Below are positions 51,790 to 59,871 of a stretch of DNA of 64,000 nucleotides, one piece after another. The position numbers and the translations under genes were made by a program. This DNA is from Leeuwenhoekiella sp. MAR_2009_132 (lineage in GTDB: Bacteria > Bacteroidota > Bacteroidia > Flavobacteriales > Flavobacteriaceae), in assembly GCF_000687915.1 (NCBI RefSeq), contig NZ_JHZY01000002.1, positions 434,001-498,000 on the forward strand, in the 5' to 3' direction. Under the pieces are notes generated by a model. The model saw only the letters and a list, made by a program, of their open reading frames with translations. It was not told where the DNA came from and made no database searches. The first letter of the stretch is position 1; each line of letters opens with the position of its first letter.

Positions 51790-52401
51790 ATGAAAAAATT
51801 ATTTATTGCAGCAATAGTATTTGTAACCGGATCTTCAGCAATGATGGCACAGAGTAGCCTTGCATTTGGTGTTAAAGGTGGTGTAAACTTCTCAAACTTC
51901 ACAGGTGATGGTAGTGACGGTTTTGACGACGATAGTGCCAGAACATCTTTCAATTTAGGAGCTGTTCTTGAAATTCCTGTAACTGAAAAATTTGCAGTAC
52001 AGCCAGAAGTTGTGTATTCTGGTCAGGGTTTTGATTTGGTTCAACGAGATAATGAGCAGGATACAGAATTTCAACTAAACTATATTAATGTACCAGTGCT
52101 GGCGAAGCTATACTTAGTTCAGGGACTTTATGTTGAAGCAGGTCCACAAATAGGTTTTTTAGTAGACAGTAAAATTGATGGTCCTAACGGTAGTATTGAT
52201 ATTGATGAAGATAACTTTAATGATATTGATTTTGCAGGAGCAGTAGGAGTAGGTTATAAGTTTGACGGAGGCTTATTTTTAAACGCACGTTACACTCAAG
52301 GTTTCTCTGATGTGTATGACAATGGAAACAATGTTGATACTGATTTTCTAGATGCTAAGAATGGTGTATTTTCTGCATCACTTGGTTTTAGCTTTAATTA
52401 A
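51790..52401 (+). CDS. Outer-membrane beta-barrel protein, porin family (1 of 4)
   Basis: A 203-residue outer-membrane barrel of the OMP_b-brl_2/PorT-like type. The signal peptide is about 1-20 (ending AMMAQ). The mature protein starts LAFGVKGGVNFSNF and shows alternating strands with LQPEVVYS-type motifs (FAVQPEVVYSGQGFD, YINVPVLAKLYL, VEAGPQIGF, FLNARYTQG), ending in FSASLGFSFN with a terminal aromatic-type residue pattern. It is the first of four tandem paralogues. A role as porin or structural barrel is inferred. Confidence 0.88.
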   Translation: MKKLFIAAIVFVTGSSAMMAQSSLAFGVKGGVNFSNFTGDGSDGFDDDSARTSFNLGAVLEIPVTEKFAVQPEVVYSGQGFDLVQRDNEQDTEFQLNYINVPVLAKLYLVQGLYVEAGPQIGFLVDSKIDGPNGSIDIDEDNFNDIDFAGAVGVGYKFDGGLFLNARYTQGFSDVYDNGNNVDTDFLDAKNGVFSASLGFSFN

Positions 52402-52423
52402 AAGATTAAAATATATAAAATTT

Positions 52424-52453
52424 AAAGCCCCGCATTGCGGGGCTTTATTTTTG
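52424..52453 (+). terminator. Intrinsic terminator after barrel gene 1
   Basis: AAAGCCCCGC and GCGGGGCTTT form a perfect 10-bp stem with a 3-base loop, then a T-rich tail. Confidence 0.95.
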
Positions 52454-52636
52454 AAATAATCCTGAGTTTAGTTTTGTTAACATATTTTAACACTAAAAAT
52501 AAAATGTAGCTTAATCACAATAAATTGCAAGATTATGTGAGTCAATATTTTAAATGGATCTTAAGTACCCTAAATAACGGCCAAAAATCCTTAAATCACA
52601 CAAAGTCAAAACCTTCTGTTTTTAAAAGTAAACAGC

Positions 52637-52650
52637 TTGCCAATTGGCAA
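52637..52650. promoter_or_regulatory. Perfect 14-bp palindrome upstream of barrel gene 2
   Basis: TTGCCAATTGGCAA reads identically on both strands. It lies about 53 bp upstream of the -7 box for barrel gene 2, a position suited to an activator or repressor site. No regulator is identified. Confidence 0.5.
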
Positions 52651-52702
52651 TTATTTAGATAAAATTAGAGAAGTCTTAGCATTCGTTAGGCCTTGTAGAA
52701 TA

Positions 52703-52710
52703 TAGCTTTG
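52703..52710 (+). promoter_or_regulatory. -7 box for barrel gene 2
   Basis: A perfect TAGCTTTG, 27 bp before the ATG at 52738. It overlaps an in-frame TTG, which makes that TTG an unlikely start. Confidence 0.5.
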
Positions 52711-52737
52711 CAGCGAAATATAAACAACAAACAATTT

Positions 52738-53340
52738 ATGAAAAAGCTAATTTTAATTGCAAGTTTTATCGCTTTAGGAACAACCGCAGCTAAAGCTCAA
52801 GAGTCATTTCAATTTGGTGTAAAAGGTGGGGTTAACTTTGCAAATATTGCAGGTGATGATTCTAACGATCCAGATTCAAGAACTGCGTTTTATGCAGGTC
52901 TGGTAGCTGAGTTACCTATCTCTGAAAAATTCTCTCTTCAACCAGAGGTAATCTATTCTGCACAGGGAGCAACAATTGCTACTATAGATCAGGATAATAT
53001 TTTTGATGTTGATGATAACACAGAATATCAGTTAGATTACATTCAGGTACCTTTAATGGCTAAGATTTATTTAGTAGATGGTTTGAGCCTACAGGCAGGA
53101 CCTTCTTTTAACTTTTTAGTTAATGAGGAAATTGATTATGAGCCAACTAATAATGGTGGTGATGTAAATATCGTAGATGGTGCAAATGATTTCGAATTTG
53201 GTACTGCAGCAGGTTTAGAATATAAATTTGATAGCGGTTTATTCATTCAAGGCCGTTACACTAGAGGATTTACTAAAATTTACGATAACGTAAATGCATA
53301 CAACTATGCAATACAGGCAGGCGTAGGTTTTGTATTCTAA
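52738..53340 (+). CDS. Outer-membrane beta-barrel protein, porin family (2 of 4)
   Basis: A 200-residue barrel closely related to the preceding one (FQFGVKGGVNFANIAGD, FSLQPEVIYSAQGA, YIQVPLMAKIYLVDGL, LQAGPSFNFL, IQGRYTRGF). The signal peptide is about 1-20 (ending AAKAQ). It ends AGVGFVF with a terminal Phe, as expected for BAM-dependent insertion. It has its own promoter and terminator. Confidence 0.9.
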   Translation: MKKLILIASFIALGTTAAKAQESFQFGVKGGVNFANIAGDDSNDPDSRTAFYAGLVAELPISEKFSLQPEVIYSAQGATIATIDQDNIFDVDDNTEYQLDYIQVPLMAKIYLVDGLSLQAGPSFNFLVNEEIDYEPTNNGGDVNIVDGANDFEFGTAAGLEYKFDSGLFIQGRYTRGFTKIYDNVNAYNYAIQAGVGFVF

Positions 53341-53366
53341 AAAACGCTTAAACTAACCAACTATTT

Positions 53367-53397
53367 AAAAGCTCCACCTGTGTGGGGCTTTTTTTAT
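53367..53397 (+). terminator. Intrinsic terminator after barrel gene 2
   Basis: AAAGCTCCAC and GTGGGGCTTT stem with one G-U pair, 4-base loop, T-run. Confidence 0.9.
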
Positions 53398-53536
53398 TAT
53401 TTAGATTAATAATTTATTGTAAATATAAAATTCTGATTATTAATATTTTAATAATTTATTTGTACTAAATATAATTGAGGTTTAACTATTATATTAGTTG
53501 AATTATTATTTTAGCAGAAACAAATAAACTTTTTTA

Positions 53537-54064
53537 ATGAAAAAAATTACATTTATTCTATTGTTTGCCTTATCGGCATTATCAGTATCTGCGCAAGAAA
53601 CTAAATTTGGTTTTACAGGAGGTTTCTTAAACGCGGAAGTTGAAATTAGCGCAGACAATCAAGGGTCGATTTCAGAATCGGACTCCGGGTTTTATGTAGG
53701 AGCACTTGCAGACATTGACCTTAATGGTTCACTTCATTTACAACCAGAAGTATTATATGGAAATATTAACGATGCTAGCGTCTTATTTATTCCTGTTTTA
53801 TTAAAATATTATATCTCAGAATCTAACTTTAATATTATGGCAGGACCTCAGGCTACTATAGACCTAGAAGAGGGAGATGAGGGATATAACGAATTAGGAA
53901 TTGATGCCAGTTTTGGTGTAGGTTATGACATTACTGACAACTTTTTCATTGACGCGAGATATAGTCTTGAATTAACCAATCGTATTGGCGATGTGCAAGG
54001 AATACCTGAAGATTATAAAGGAAAGATTAATACACTTCAAATAGGAGTAGGGTACAAGTTTTAG
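53537..54064 (+). CDS. Outer-membrane beta-barrel protein (3 of 4)
   Basis: A 175-residue barrel, shorter and more diverged than the first two. The signal peptide is about 1-19 (ending VSAQ). FGFTGGFLNAEVEI, HLQPEVLYGN, SVLFIPVLLKYYI, NIMAGPQATI, FFIDARYSLEL and a final QIGVGYKF strand with terminal Phe are visible. It is 472 nt before the aroQ promoter region and is followed by a strong terminator. Function beyond a barrel is unknown. Confidence 0.85.
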   Translation: MKKITFILLFALSALSVSAQETKFGFTGGFLNAEVEISADNQGSISESDSGFYVGALADIDLNGSLHLQPEVLYGNINDASVLFIPVLLKYYISESNFNIMAGPQATIDLEEGDEGYNELGIDASFGVGYDITDNFFIDARYSLELTNRIGDVQGIPEDYKGKINTLQIGVGYKF

Positions 54065-54080
54065 TTTTTGAAAACAATTT

Positions 54081-54108
54081 AAAAAGCTCCTTAAAGGAGC
54101 TTTTTTTG
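54081..54108 (+). terminator. Intrinsic terminator after barrel gene 3
   Basis: AAAAGCTCC and GGAGCTTTT stem with a 4-base loop and a T-run. Confidence 0.9.
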
Positions 54109-54146
54109 TATAAATGATGTTTAAACAATAATTCAAAAATTCTAAT

Positions 54147-54719
54147 ATGCAAAGAACTATTTTTTACTTAGTATTTTTACTTTCATCCTTTTCACTAAGC
54201 GCTCAAGATTTCAAATTTGATATTAATGCTGGGTATTTGCTGGCTACAACACGATTTCAAGTAGATCTAAATCAACTCAATATCTTTACTCCTAATGATC
54301 CCTTTATACAAAATGGTGATTTAGATGAAACTAATTCTGAAAGCGGTTTTTTTATAGGCTTGGGAGGACAATTGCGTTTTTCTGAAAAAGTGGGTTTAAC
54401 CGGGCATATTAATTACGCATCCTATGCCGAATCAAGCTATTTTCAAATACCTGTTTTGTTGAATTATTATTTGGGTGATAGCGGATTGAATATTCAGGCA
54501 GGACCACAGTTTTCTTATATATTAGAAGACTTGAGTGTTTTTGAAGATGACATCAATAAGTTAAATATAGGAGCTGGTGCAGGATTAGGATATGATTTTA
54601 CTGAAAATCTATTTTTAGAAGCACGCTATATCTTTCAATTGAATGATTATTTTAAAATTGATAATGCACCCAAAATAAAAACCAATTACTTGAATTTAGG
54701 ATTAGGTTATCGGTTTTAG
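54147..54719 (+). CDS. Outer-membrane beta-barrel protein (4 of 4)
   Basis: A 190-residue barrel related to barrel 3. The signal peptide is about 1-19 (FLLSSFSLSAQ). FKFDINAGYLLATTRF, GGQLRFSEKVGLTGHI, SYFQIPVLLNYYLGD, NIQAGPQFSYIL and FLEARYIFQL are followed by LNLGLGYRF with a terminal Phe. It ends just before the aroQ promoter. Confidence 0.85.
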   Translation: MQRTIFYLVFLLSSFSLSAQDFKFDINAGYLLATTRFQVDLNQLNIFTPNDPFIQNGDLDETNSESGFFIGLGGQLRFSEKVGLTGHINYASYAESSYFQIPVLLNYYLGDSGLNIQAGPQFSYILEDLSVFEDDINKLNIGAGAGLGYDFTENLFLEARYIFQLNDYFKIDNAPKIKTNYLNLGLGYRF

Positions 54720-54725
54720 TATTCT

Positions 54726-54753
54726 TTGAATTTGAAGGAAACGGCTATATTTG
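54726..54753 (+). promoter_or_regulatory. Promoter for aroQ
   Basis: TTG (54726-54728), 17 bases, TATATTTG (54746-54753), 17 bp before the ATG at 54771. It shows that an in-frame TTG at 54726 is part of the promoter and not the start. Confidence 0.6.
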
Positions 54754-54770
54754 AATCACAAATAAAATCA

Positions 54771-55196
54771 ATGGCAAAAGAACTCAAAATACTCATCATA
54801 AACGGTCCCAATCTTAATCTTTTAGGCAAACGCGAACCCGATGTTTATGGAAATCAATCGTTTGGAGATTATTTTTCTACGCTTCAGTTTCAGTTTAAAG
54901 AAACTGAGCTTTCCTATTTTCAATCAAATAGTGAAGGAGATTTAATTTCAAAAATTCAGGAGGCAGATGGTGTTTTTGATGGTATTGTTTTAAACGCAGC
55001 AGCATATACGCATACTTCGGTAGGTATAGGTGATGCAATTGCGGCGGTTTCTGTACCGGTTGTAGAAGTGCATATTTCTAATACGTTTGCACGTGAGTCT
55101 TTCCGACATCATTCGTATATTTCTAAAAATGCTGCAGGAATCATCGTAGGTTTTGGTCTTAAAAGTTACGAGTTGGCAATTAAATCTTTTTTATAA
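54771..55196 (+). CDS. aroQ: 3-Dehydroquinate dehydratase, type II
   Basis: The shikimate-pathway enzyme that removes water from 3-dehydroquinate; 141 residues, the dodecameric type II form. It begins MAKELKILIINGPNLNLLG, with the family's GPNLNLLGxREPxxYG signature (catalytic Tyr in DVYGNQSF). Further active-site elements are the VLNAAAYTHTS segment, EVHISN and ARESFRHHS. The next gene starts 6 bp downstream. In many flavobacteria aroQ and xerD are direct neighbours (recalled); here four barrel genes lie between them. Confidence 0.93.
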   Translation: MAKELKILIINGPNLNLLGKREPDVYGNQSFGDYFSTLQFQFKETELSYFQSNSEGDLISKIQEADGVFDGIVLNAAAYTHTSVGIGDAIAAVSVPVVEVHISNTFARESFRHHSYISKNAAGIIVGFGLKSYELAIKSFL

Positions 55197-55202
55197 TTCA
55201 AT

Positions 55203-55928
55203 TTGAAACAGGCTTATTTTAACTGGAGTAGTGGTAAAGATTCTGCTTTTGCGTTTTACAAAATCCTGGAGCAACAAGAATTTAAAATCACAAAGCTGGT
55301 GACGACATTAAATTCTGATTTAGATCGTGTTTCTATGCACGGCCTGCGGGAAGAGCTGTTAGACCTTCAGGCGGAAAGCCTGGGATTACCACTTGAGAAA
55401 ATTCTGCTTTCAGGCAACGTGAGCATGTCTGAATATTCTAAAATTCTGGGAGATGCCGCTGAAGCATTAGTAGCAGCAGGAAATACGCATAGTATTTTTG
55501 GAGATATTTTTCTTGAAGATTTAAAAGCCTATCGCGAGGAGCAACTTGAGAAAGCGGGTTTAAAAGCTGTTTTTCCGCTTTGGCAACAGGACACAGAAGC
55601 ACTTATTAATGAGTTTATTGATTTGGGTTTTAAAGCCATTACGGTTTGCGTAAATGCTAAACTTCTTGATGAGTCGTTTGTAGGGCGTGTGATTGATAAA
55701 CAATTTATTGAAGATTTACCAGCAGGTGTTGATCCCTGTGGAGAGAATGGCGAGTTTCACACTTTTGTCTATGATGGGCCTATTTTTAAAACTCCAATTG
55801 ATTTTAGCATAGGTGAAAAAGTGTTACGCGGTTATGAACCCTCAGAAAATGATGATGATAATTGCTTTTCTGATGATCAAAAATCCTGGGATACTAAATT
55901 TTTGTTTTGTGATTTAATACCGGTTTAG
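55203..55928 (+). CDS. Dph6-like ATP pyrophosphatase (adenine nucleotide alpha hydrolase family)
   Basis: A 241-residue protein of the diphthine-ammonia ligase-like PP-loop family. The PP-loop motif SSGKDSAFA is at residues 9-17. VSMHGLREELLDLQAESLGLPL and SIFGDIFLEDLKAYREEQL follow, as does DPCGENGEFHTFVYDGPIF, a conserved family region. Bacteria lack diphthamide, so the substrate is some other amide or nucleotide chemistry and is unknown. It starts at TTG, 6 bp after aroQ; the first in-frame ATG is too far inside the domain. Confidence 0.88.
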   Translation: MKQAYFNWSSGKDSAFAFYKILEQQEFKITKLVTTLNSDLDRVSMHGLREELLDLQAESLGLPLEKILLSGNVSMSEYSKILGDAAEALVAAGNTHSIFGDIFLEDLKAYREEQLEKAGLKAVFPLWQQDTEALINEFIDLGFKAITVCVNAKLLDESFVGRVIDKQFIEDLPAGVDPCGENGEFHTFVYDGPIFKTPIDFSIGEKVLRGYEPSENDDDNCFSDDQKSWDTKFLFCDLIPV

Positions 55929-55994
55929 TTTCAAATAACTAGTTTGATCACATTTCGATAAGCTTAAAATGATACTAAAACTATAGCAAATAAA

Positions 55995-56033
55995 AAATCC
56001 TGTAACTCTTAGATGAGTTACAGGATTTTTAGT
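55995..56033. terminator. Bidirectional terminator between converging genes
   Basis: AAAAATCCTGTAACTC and GAGTTACAGGATTTTT form a long perfect stem with A- and T-runs on both ends, between the Dph6-like gene and lpdA. Confidence 0.95.
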
Positions 56034-56052
56034 TTTATATAAAGTCTAATGT

Positions 56053-57429
56053 CTATAAGTGTATCACTTCATCGTAAGCAGCAGCAACAGCTTCCATCAC
56101 GGCCTCACTCATCGTAGGGTGTGGGTGTATAGCTTTTAATACTTCATGACCGGTAGTTTCTAGCTTGCGTCCTAAAACTGCTTCCGCAATCATATCGGTA
56201 ACGCCGGCACCTATCATATGACAGCCTAACCACTCCCCATATTTCGCATCAAAAATCACTTTTACAAAGCCATCTTTGTTACCTGAAGCACTTGCTTTAC
56301 CAGATGCAGAGAATGGAAATTTACCTATTTTAAGTTCGTAACCAGCCTCTTTAGCTTGTTTTTCGGTCATACCTACAGATGCGATTTCCGGTGATGCATA
56401 TGTACAACCTGGGATGTTTCCGTAGTCTAATTTTTCAACATGCATTCCTGCAAGTTTTTCAACACAAAGAATCCCTTCTGCAGAAGCAACGTGTGCTAAT
56501 GCAGGTCCTGGTGTGATGTCACCTATTGCATAATAACCCGGCATATTTGTTTGATACCAGTCATTTACAATCACTTTATCTTTATCAGTAATAATACCTA
56601 CATCTTCAAGGCCTATACCTTCAATGTTAGTTTTAATACCCACAGCAGAAAGGATGATATCTGCTTGTAGTTTTTCTTCTCCTTTAGCTGTCTTTACAGT
56701 TGCAACCACGCCATCGCCAGAAGTATCAACAGACTCTACAGAAGAGTTGGTCATTATTTTAATACCGGTCTTTTTAAGACTGCGTTCAAATTGTTTAGAA
56801 ACTTCTTCATCTTCAACAGGAACGATATTTGGCATAAACTCAACGATAGTAACTTCGGTTCCCATAGAATTGTAGAAGCTACCAAATTCGCAACCTATAG
56901 CGCCAGATCCTACTATGATCATACTCTTGGGTTGCTCTTTTAAGGTCATTGCCTCACGGTATCCAATTACTTTTTTACCGTCTTGTGGTAAGCTAGGTAA
57001 CTCGCGAGAGCGAGCACCGGTAGCGATTATAATATTATCAGCACTATATTCTGTACCGTCAACGTCAATTTTTTTACCTGGTTTTAGTTTACCAAAACCG
57101 TTAATAACGTCAATTTTATTTTTCTTCATTAAGAATTGAACTCCTTTGCTCATTCCTTCTGCTACACCGCGGCTACGTTTAACTACGGCATCAAAATCTT
57201 TATCTGCACCTTCTACTTTTAGACCGTAGTCTTCAGCATGTTTAAGATATTCAAAAACCTGTGCACTTTTTAGAAGGGCTTTAGTAGGGATACAACCCCA
57301 GTTTAAACAAACACCTCCAAGGCTTTCTTTTTCTACAATAGCGGTTTTAAAACCTAATTGTGAAGCACGAATAGCTGTAACATAACCACCGGGTCCACTT
57401 CCTAAGACAATAATATCGTATTTACTCAT
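56053..57429 (-). CDS. lpdA: Dihydrolipoyl dehydrogenase (E3), second copy
   Basis: A second E3, 458 residues from the ATG at 57429 (MSKYDIIVLGSGPGG). The redox disulfide is GGVCLNWGCIPTKA (Cys41, Cys46). VGSGAIGCEFG binds NAD, AIGDITPGPALAHVA binds FAD, and the C-terminus has IHPHPTMSEA. GVCLNWGCIPTK-type E3s are typical of the pyruvate dehydrogenase-associated branch; this is recalled. An in-frame start 27 bp upstream falls inside the promoter -7 box at 57454-57461 and is rejected. It differs clearly from the copy at 11193-12599. Confidence 0.95.
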   Translation of the reverse strand: MSKYDIIVLGSGPGGYVTAIRASQLGFKTAIVEKESLGGVCLNWGCIPTKALLKSAQVFEYLKHAEDYGLKVEGADKDFDAVVKRSRGVAEGMSKGVQFLMKKNKIDVINGFGKLKPGKKIDVDGTEYSADNIIIATGARSRELPSLPQDGKKVIGYREAMTLKEQPKSMIIVGSGAIGCEFGSFYNSMGTEVTIVEFMPNIVPVEDEEVSKQFERSLKKTGIKIMTNSSVESVDTSGDGVVATVKTAKGEEKLQADIILSAVGIKTNIEGIGLEDVGIITDKDKVIVNDWYQTNMPGYYAIGDITPGPALAHVASAEGILCVEKLAGMHVEKLDYGNIPGCTYASPEIASVGMTEKQAKEAGYELKIGKFPFSASGKASASGNKDGFVKVIFDAKYGEWLGCHMIGAGVTDMIAEAVLGRKLETTGHEVLKAIHPHPTMSEAVMEAVAAAYDEVIHL

Positions 57430-57453
57430 AGTTATCAGTGAAATTTGAAGCGA

Positions 57454-57461
57454 CAAATTTA
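57454..57461 (-). promoter_or_regulatory. -7 box for the second lpdA
   Basis: A perfect TAAATTTG on the minus strand, 24 bp before the ATG. It fixes the lpdA start. Confidence 0.5.
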
Positions 57462-57514
57462 CACATAAAAAGCCTAAAAAACGAACCGGAACTTCTCTGG
57501 ATTTACGCGTTGTT

Positions 57515-58084
57515 TTATAGCTGCAATCGGTGCTTAATTTCCTGTTGTAAGTGTGGGATTACATCGGTTAAAAACCATTTGTTTTTATTAATCCAGAAAT
57601 GGTTAACAGGCGAGGGGTGAGGTAGTACAAAATAATTAGGCAGGTAGCTTTCAAAATTTTGAATACGCTTTGTAAGGGTAAGCTTGTCTTGTAAATAATA
57701 GCTTTGCGCGTGGTTACCTATTAAAATATAAAGTGGATTTTCTTCAAATTTTTCTACAACCTGCTGATGCCATAGTGGAGCACACTCGGGTCTGGGAGGC
57801 AAATCACCGGTTTTACTCTTTCCTGGAAAACAAAAGCCTAAAGGCAGAATGGCAAAATTATCTGCATTGTAGAAAAGTTCTTCATCAACGTCTAACCATT
57901 CGCGAAGACGTCGCCCACTGGGATCATCCCAGGCAATAGATTTCTCATGAGCGATTCTTCCTGGCGCCTGACTTGCTAAAATTATTTTACTTTTTGGCGA
58001 AGCCGAAATGATGGGGTTGGCACCTAAAGGCAAAAAAGGCTTACAAACGGTACAATTGCGTATTTCCGTGAGTAAGCCTTTCAT
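57515..58084 (-). CDS. Uracil-DNA glycosylase family protein
   Basis: A 189-residue member of the UDG superfamily, which excises uracil or deaminated bases from DNA. The water-activating-loop region reads LASQAPGRIAHEK near residue 40, and the minor-groove loop is HPSPVN near 155. Two Cys near the N-terminus (CTVCKP) recall the iron-sulfur UDG families, but a full four-Cys set is not evident. It precedes the lpdA gene with its own short spacing. The subfamily is not decided. Confidence 0.82.
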   Translation of the reverse strand: MKGLLTEIRNCTVCKPFLPLGANPIISASPKSKIILASQAPGRIAHEKSIAWDDPSGRRLREWLDVDEELFYNADNFAILPLGFCFPGKSKTGDLPPRPECAPLWHQQVVEKFEENPLYILIGNHAQSYYLQDKLTLTKRIQNFESYLPNYFVLPHPSPVNHFWINKNKWFLTDVIPHLQQEIKHRLQL

Positions 58085-58106
58085 AAAATTTATTTAATAA
58101 AATTTT

Positions 58107-58661
58107 TTAGTCTAATACTTGAATATCAGATTCCTTTAATTCTAAGGTAGACATCACTTCATTATAGTTTGAGAAGTTTCCATTAAAATCTTGAGCATAT
58201 TCAGCAGGTATAACTACAATTCTTACTTTTTGATTAGAAACGGCAGCATTATTTAAAGTGCTTAAATCGAAGTTTCCAACAATATTTAACTCTACGCTAT
58301 CAAAAGTATAGTTGAATTCATATTGAAATTCATTGTTTCGATTATCAGGATCATAAAAAGTTATAGGCATTAATTTCCATAAATCTGTAGGTTGACCATC
58401 TGATGCAGTTACAGTACCATCAGCTAGATATACTAATACTGCGTCACCCTCTAGTACTTCTATACCATCAAATGGAATAGGATTTTGAGTAAACCATTCA
58501 TTATTTGCATTATCATAAACGTAATTTATGCCTGTAACTTCAAATACAGTACTTAGCGTATTTATTCCATCAAGACCATCTATTCCGTCTCTTCCGTCAG
58601 AACCGGAACATGAGGCAAGTAGTAAGGTAAATAAGCTAAGAATTATTGTTATTTTTTTCAT
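58107..58661 (-). CDS. Lipoprotein of unknown function with a short collagen-like stretch
   Basis: A 184-residue lipoprotein. The signal MKKITIILSLFTLLLASCSG gives a lipidated Cys18. GRDGIDGLDG, a very short collagen-type Gly-X-Y run, follows. The rest is beta-rich: VFEVTGINYVYDNANNEWFT, VLVYLADGTVT, FQYEFNYTFDSVELNIVGN and VRIVVIPAEYA. No known domain was recognised. Related short Gly-X-Y lipoproteins are common in Bacteroidota. Its outer-membrane location is inferred. Confidence 0.78.
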   Translation of the reverse strand: MKKITIILSLFTLLLASCSGSDGRDGIDGLDGINTLSTVFEVTGINYVYDNANNEWFTQNPIPFDGIEVLEGDAVLVYLADGTVTASDGQPTDLWKLMPITFYDPDNRNNEFQYEFNYTFDSVELNIVGNFDLSTLNNAAVSNQKVRIVVIPAEYAQDFNGNFSNYNEVMSTLELKESDIQVLD

Positions 58662-58742
58662 GTTTTAGTTTTTTAATTGATTTATATTCTAGAGTGTATC
58701 AAGAGTTGTTCCAAAAAAAGTACTCTTGATTTTATTTATTAA

Positions 58743-59144
58743 TTACTGATTTGTTTCAAAGTCTACTGAAGCGCTATTAACGCAATAACGCTGTCCCGTT
58801 TTTGTGGGGCCATCATCAAATACATGACCCAGGTGGCTTCCGCAGTTTGCACAAAGTATTTCGGTGCGCATCATTCCAAGCGTGGTGTCTCGCACATATT
58901 CTACAGCACCTTCTATAGACTCGTCAAAGCTTGGCCAGCCGCAACCGCTTTCAAATTTACTATTTGCTTCAAATAGTTTTGCATCACAGGCGCCACAGTG
59001 ATAGCTGCCGTTTTTGTCAAAATGCAAGTTGTATTTTCCGGTGTGTGGTCTTTCGGTACCTTTTTGGCGCAGAACATAATAGCGTTCTGGTCCCAACTGC
59101 TCTTTCCATTCAGCTTCTGTTTTTTGTATAGGGTATTCTTTCAT
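58743..59144 (-). CDS. msrB: Peptide-methionine (R)-S-oxide reductase, cytosolic form
   Basis: Repairs methionine-R-sulfoxide in proteins using thioredoxin; 133 residues, no signal peptide. The catalytic Cys121 lies in QRYCVNSASVDF. Zinc ligands are Cys50/Cys53 and Cys98/Cys101 (CGAC, CANC). Cys68 in GCGWPSF sits at a resolving-type position. A second MsrB gene lies 77 bp away; the two seem to be a duplicated pair split by location. Confidence 0.93.
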   Translation of the reverse strand: MKEYPIQKTEAEWKEQLGPERYYVLRQKGTERPHTGKYNLHFDKNGSYHCGACDAKLFEANSKFESGCGWPSFDESIEGAVEYVRDTTLGMMRTEILCANCGSHLGHVFDDGPTKTGQRYCVNSASVDFETNQ

Positions 59145-59221
59145 AACTAGTTTTTTTCATTTCCTTAACTACGGAAATCCTTTAAAAATCATTTTTACTT
59201 CTTATTTAGAGTTGGCAGCGC

Positions 59222-59692
59222 TTATTCCGCAGGAATAAATTTTAGGGCGTCACCATTAATACAGTGGCGCTTACCGGTGGGTTTTGGTCCGTCATTAAAT
59301 ACATGACCTAAATGACCGCCACAGGTTGCACAATGTTCTTCACTGCGGGTATATCCTAATTTTTGGTCTGTAGAAAATGCTACATTACCTTCAATATAAT
59401 CGTAAAAAGAAGGCCAGCCGGTGCCACTATCAAACTTGGTATTGCTTTTAAAAAGTGGTGTTTCACAAGCTGCACAAACGTAAGTTCCTTCTTTCTTAAT
59501 GTTAAGTAATTCACTGCTAAATGGGCGTTCAGTCCCTTCTTCCCTAAGAATGTAGAATTGCTCTGAGGTTAAAGAAGCTTTCCATTCTGCCTCTGTTTTA
59601 TTAACTTCAAAAGATTCTTTTTTTTCTTTTTGTGCTGTGCCTTTACATGCGGTTAAGGAAACCAAAAGGCTAAGTATTACTAATTTTCTCAT
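59222..59692 (-). CDS. msrB: Peptide-methionine (R)-S-oxide reductase, lipoprotein form
   Basis: A 156-residue exported MsrB. The signal MRKLVILSLLVSLTACKG has a lipobox with Cys16. The catalytic Cys144 lies in KRHCINGDALKF. Zinc ligands are Cys73/Cys76 and Cys121/Cys124. The Cys equivalent to Cys68 of the neighbour is Thr91 (GTGWPSF), so regeneration may use a different reductant. It probably protects envelope proteins from oxidation. Confidence 0.93.
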   Translation of the reverse strand: MRKLVILSLLVSLTACKGTAQKEKKESFEVNKTEAEWKASLTSEQFYILREEGTERPFSSELLNIKKEGTYVCAACETPLFKSNTKFDSGTGWPSFYDYIEGNVAFSTDQKLGYTRSEEHCATCGGHLGHVFNDGPKPTGKRHCINGDALKFIPAE

Positions 59693-59871
59693 AGATCTAT
59701 TTTTGATAAAATTAATTAAAGCGTAAAGCTTGCCGCAGTATTGGTCGATTATTTAACAAAAGCCTAACTAAGAGACTCTTTTTGTTAAAGAGTCGTCAAA
59801 TTAGTATTTTACGTACTCATATAATTAATTAGTGCTAATTTTAGGTATCAACTTTTAAAATATATTCAATC

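Larger units (their letters stand above)
52402..52737 (+). other. Intergenic region with terminator, palindrome and promoter
   Basis: There is no gene in these 336 bases. They hold the terminator of the first barrel gene (52424-52453), a perfect 14-bp palindrome (52637-52650) and a TAGCTTTG -7 box (52703-52710) for the second. The part in between is AT-rich with nothing recognisable. Confidence 0.7.

Noticed and set aside
57438..57620. 60-residue plus-strand frame between lpdA and the UDG-family gene
   Set aside because: It overlaps both antisense genes, has no recognisable features and no promoter.
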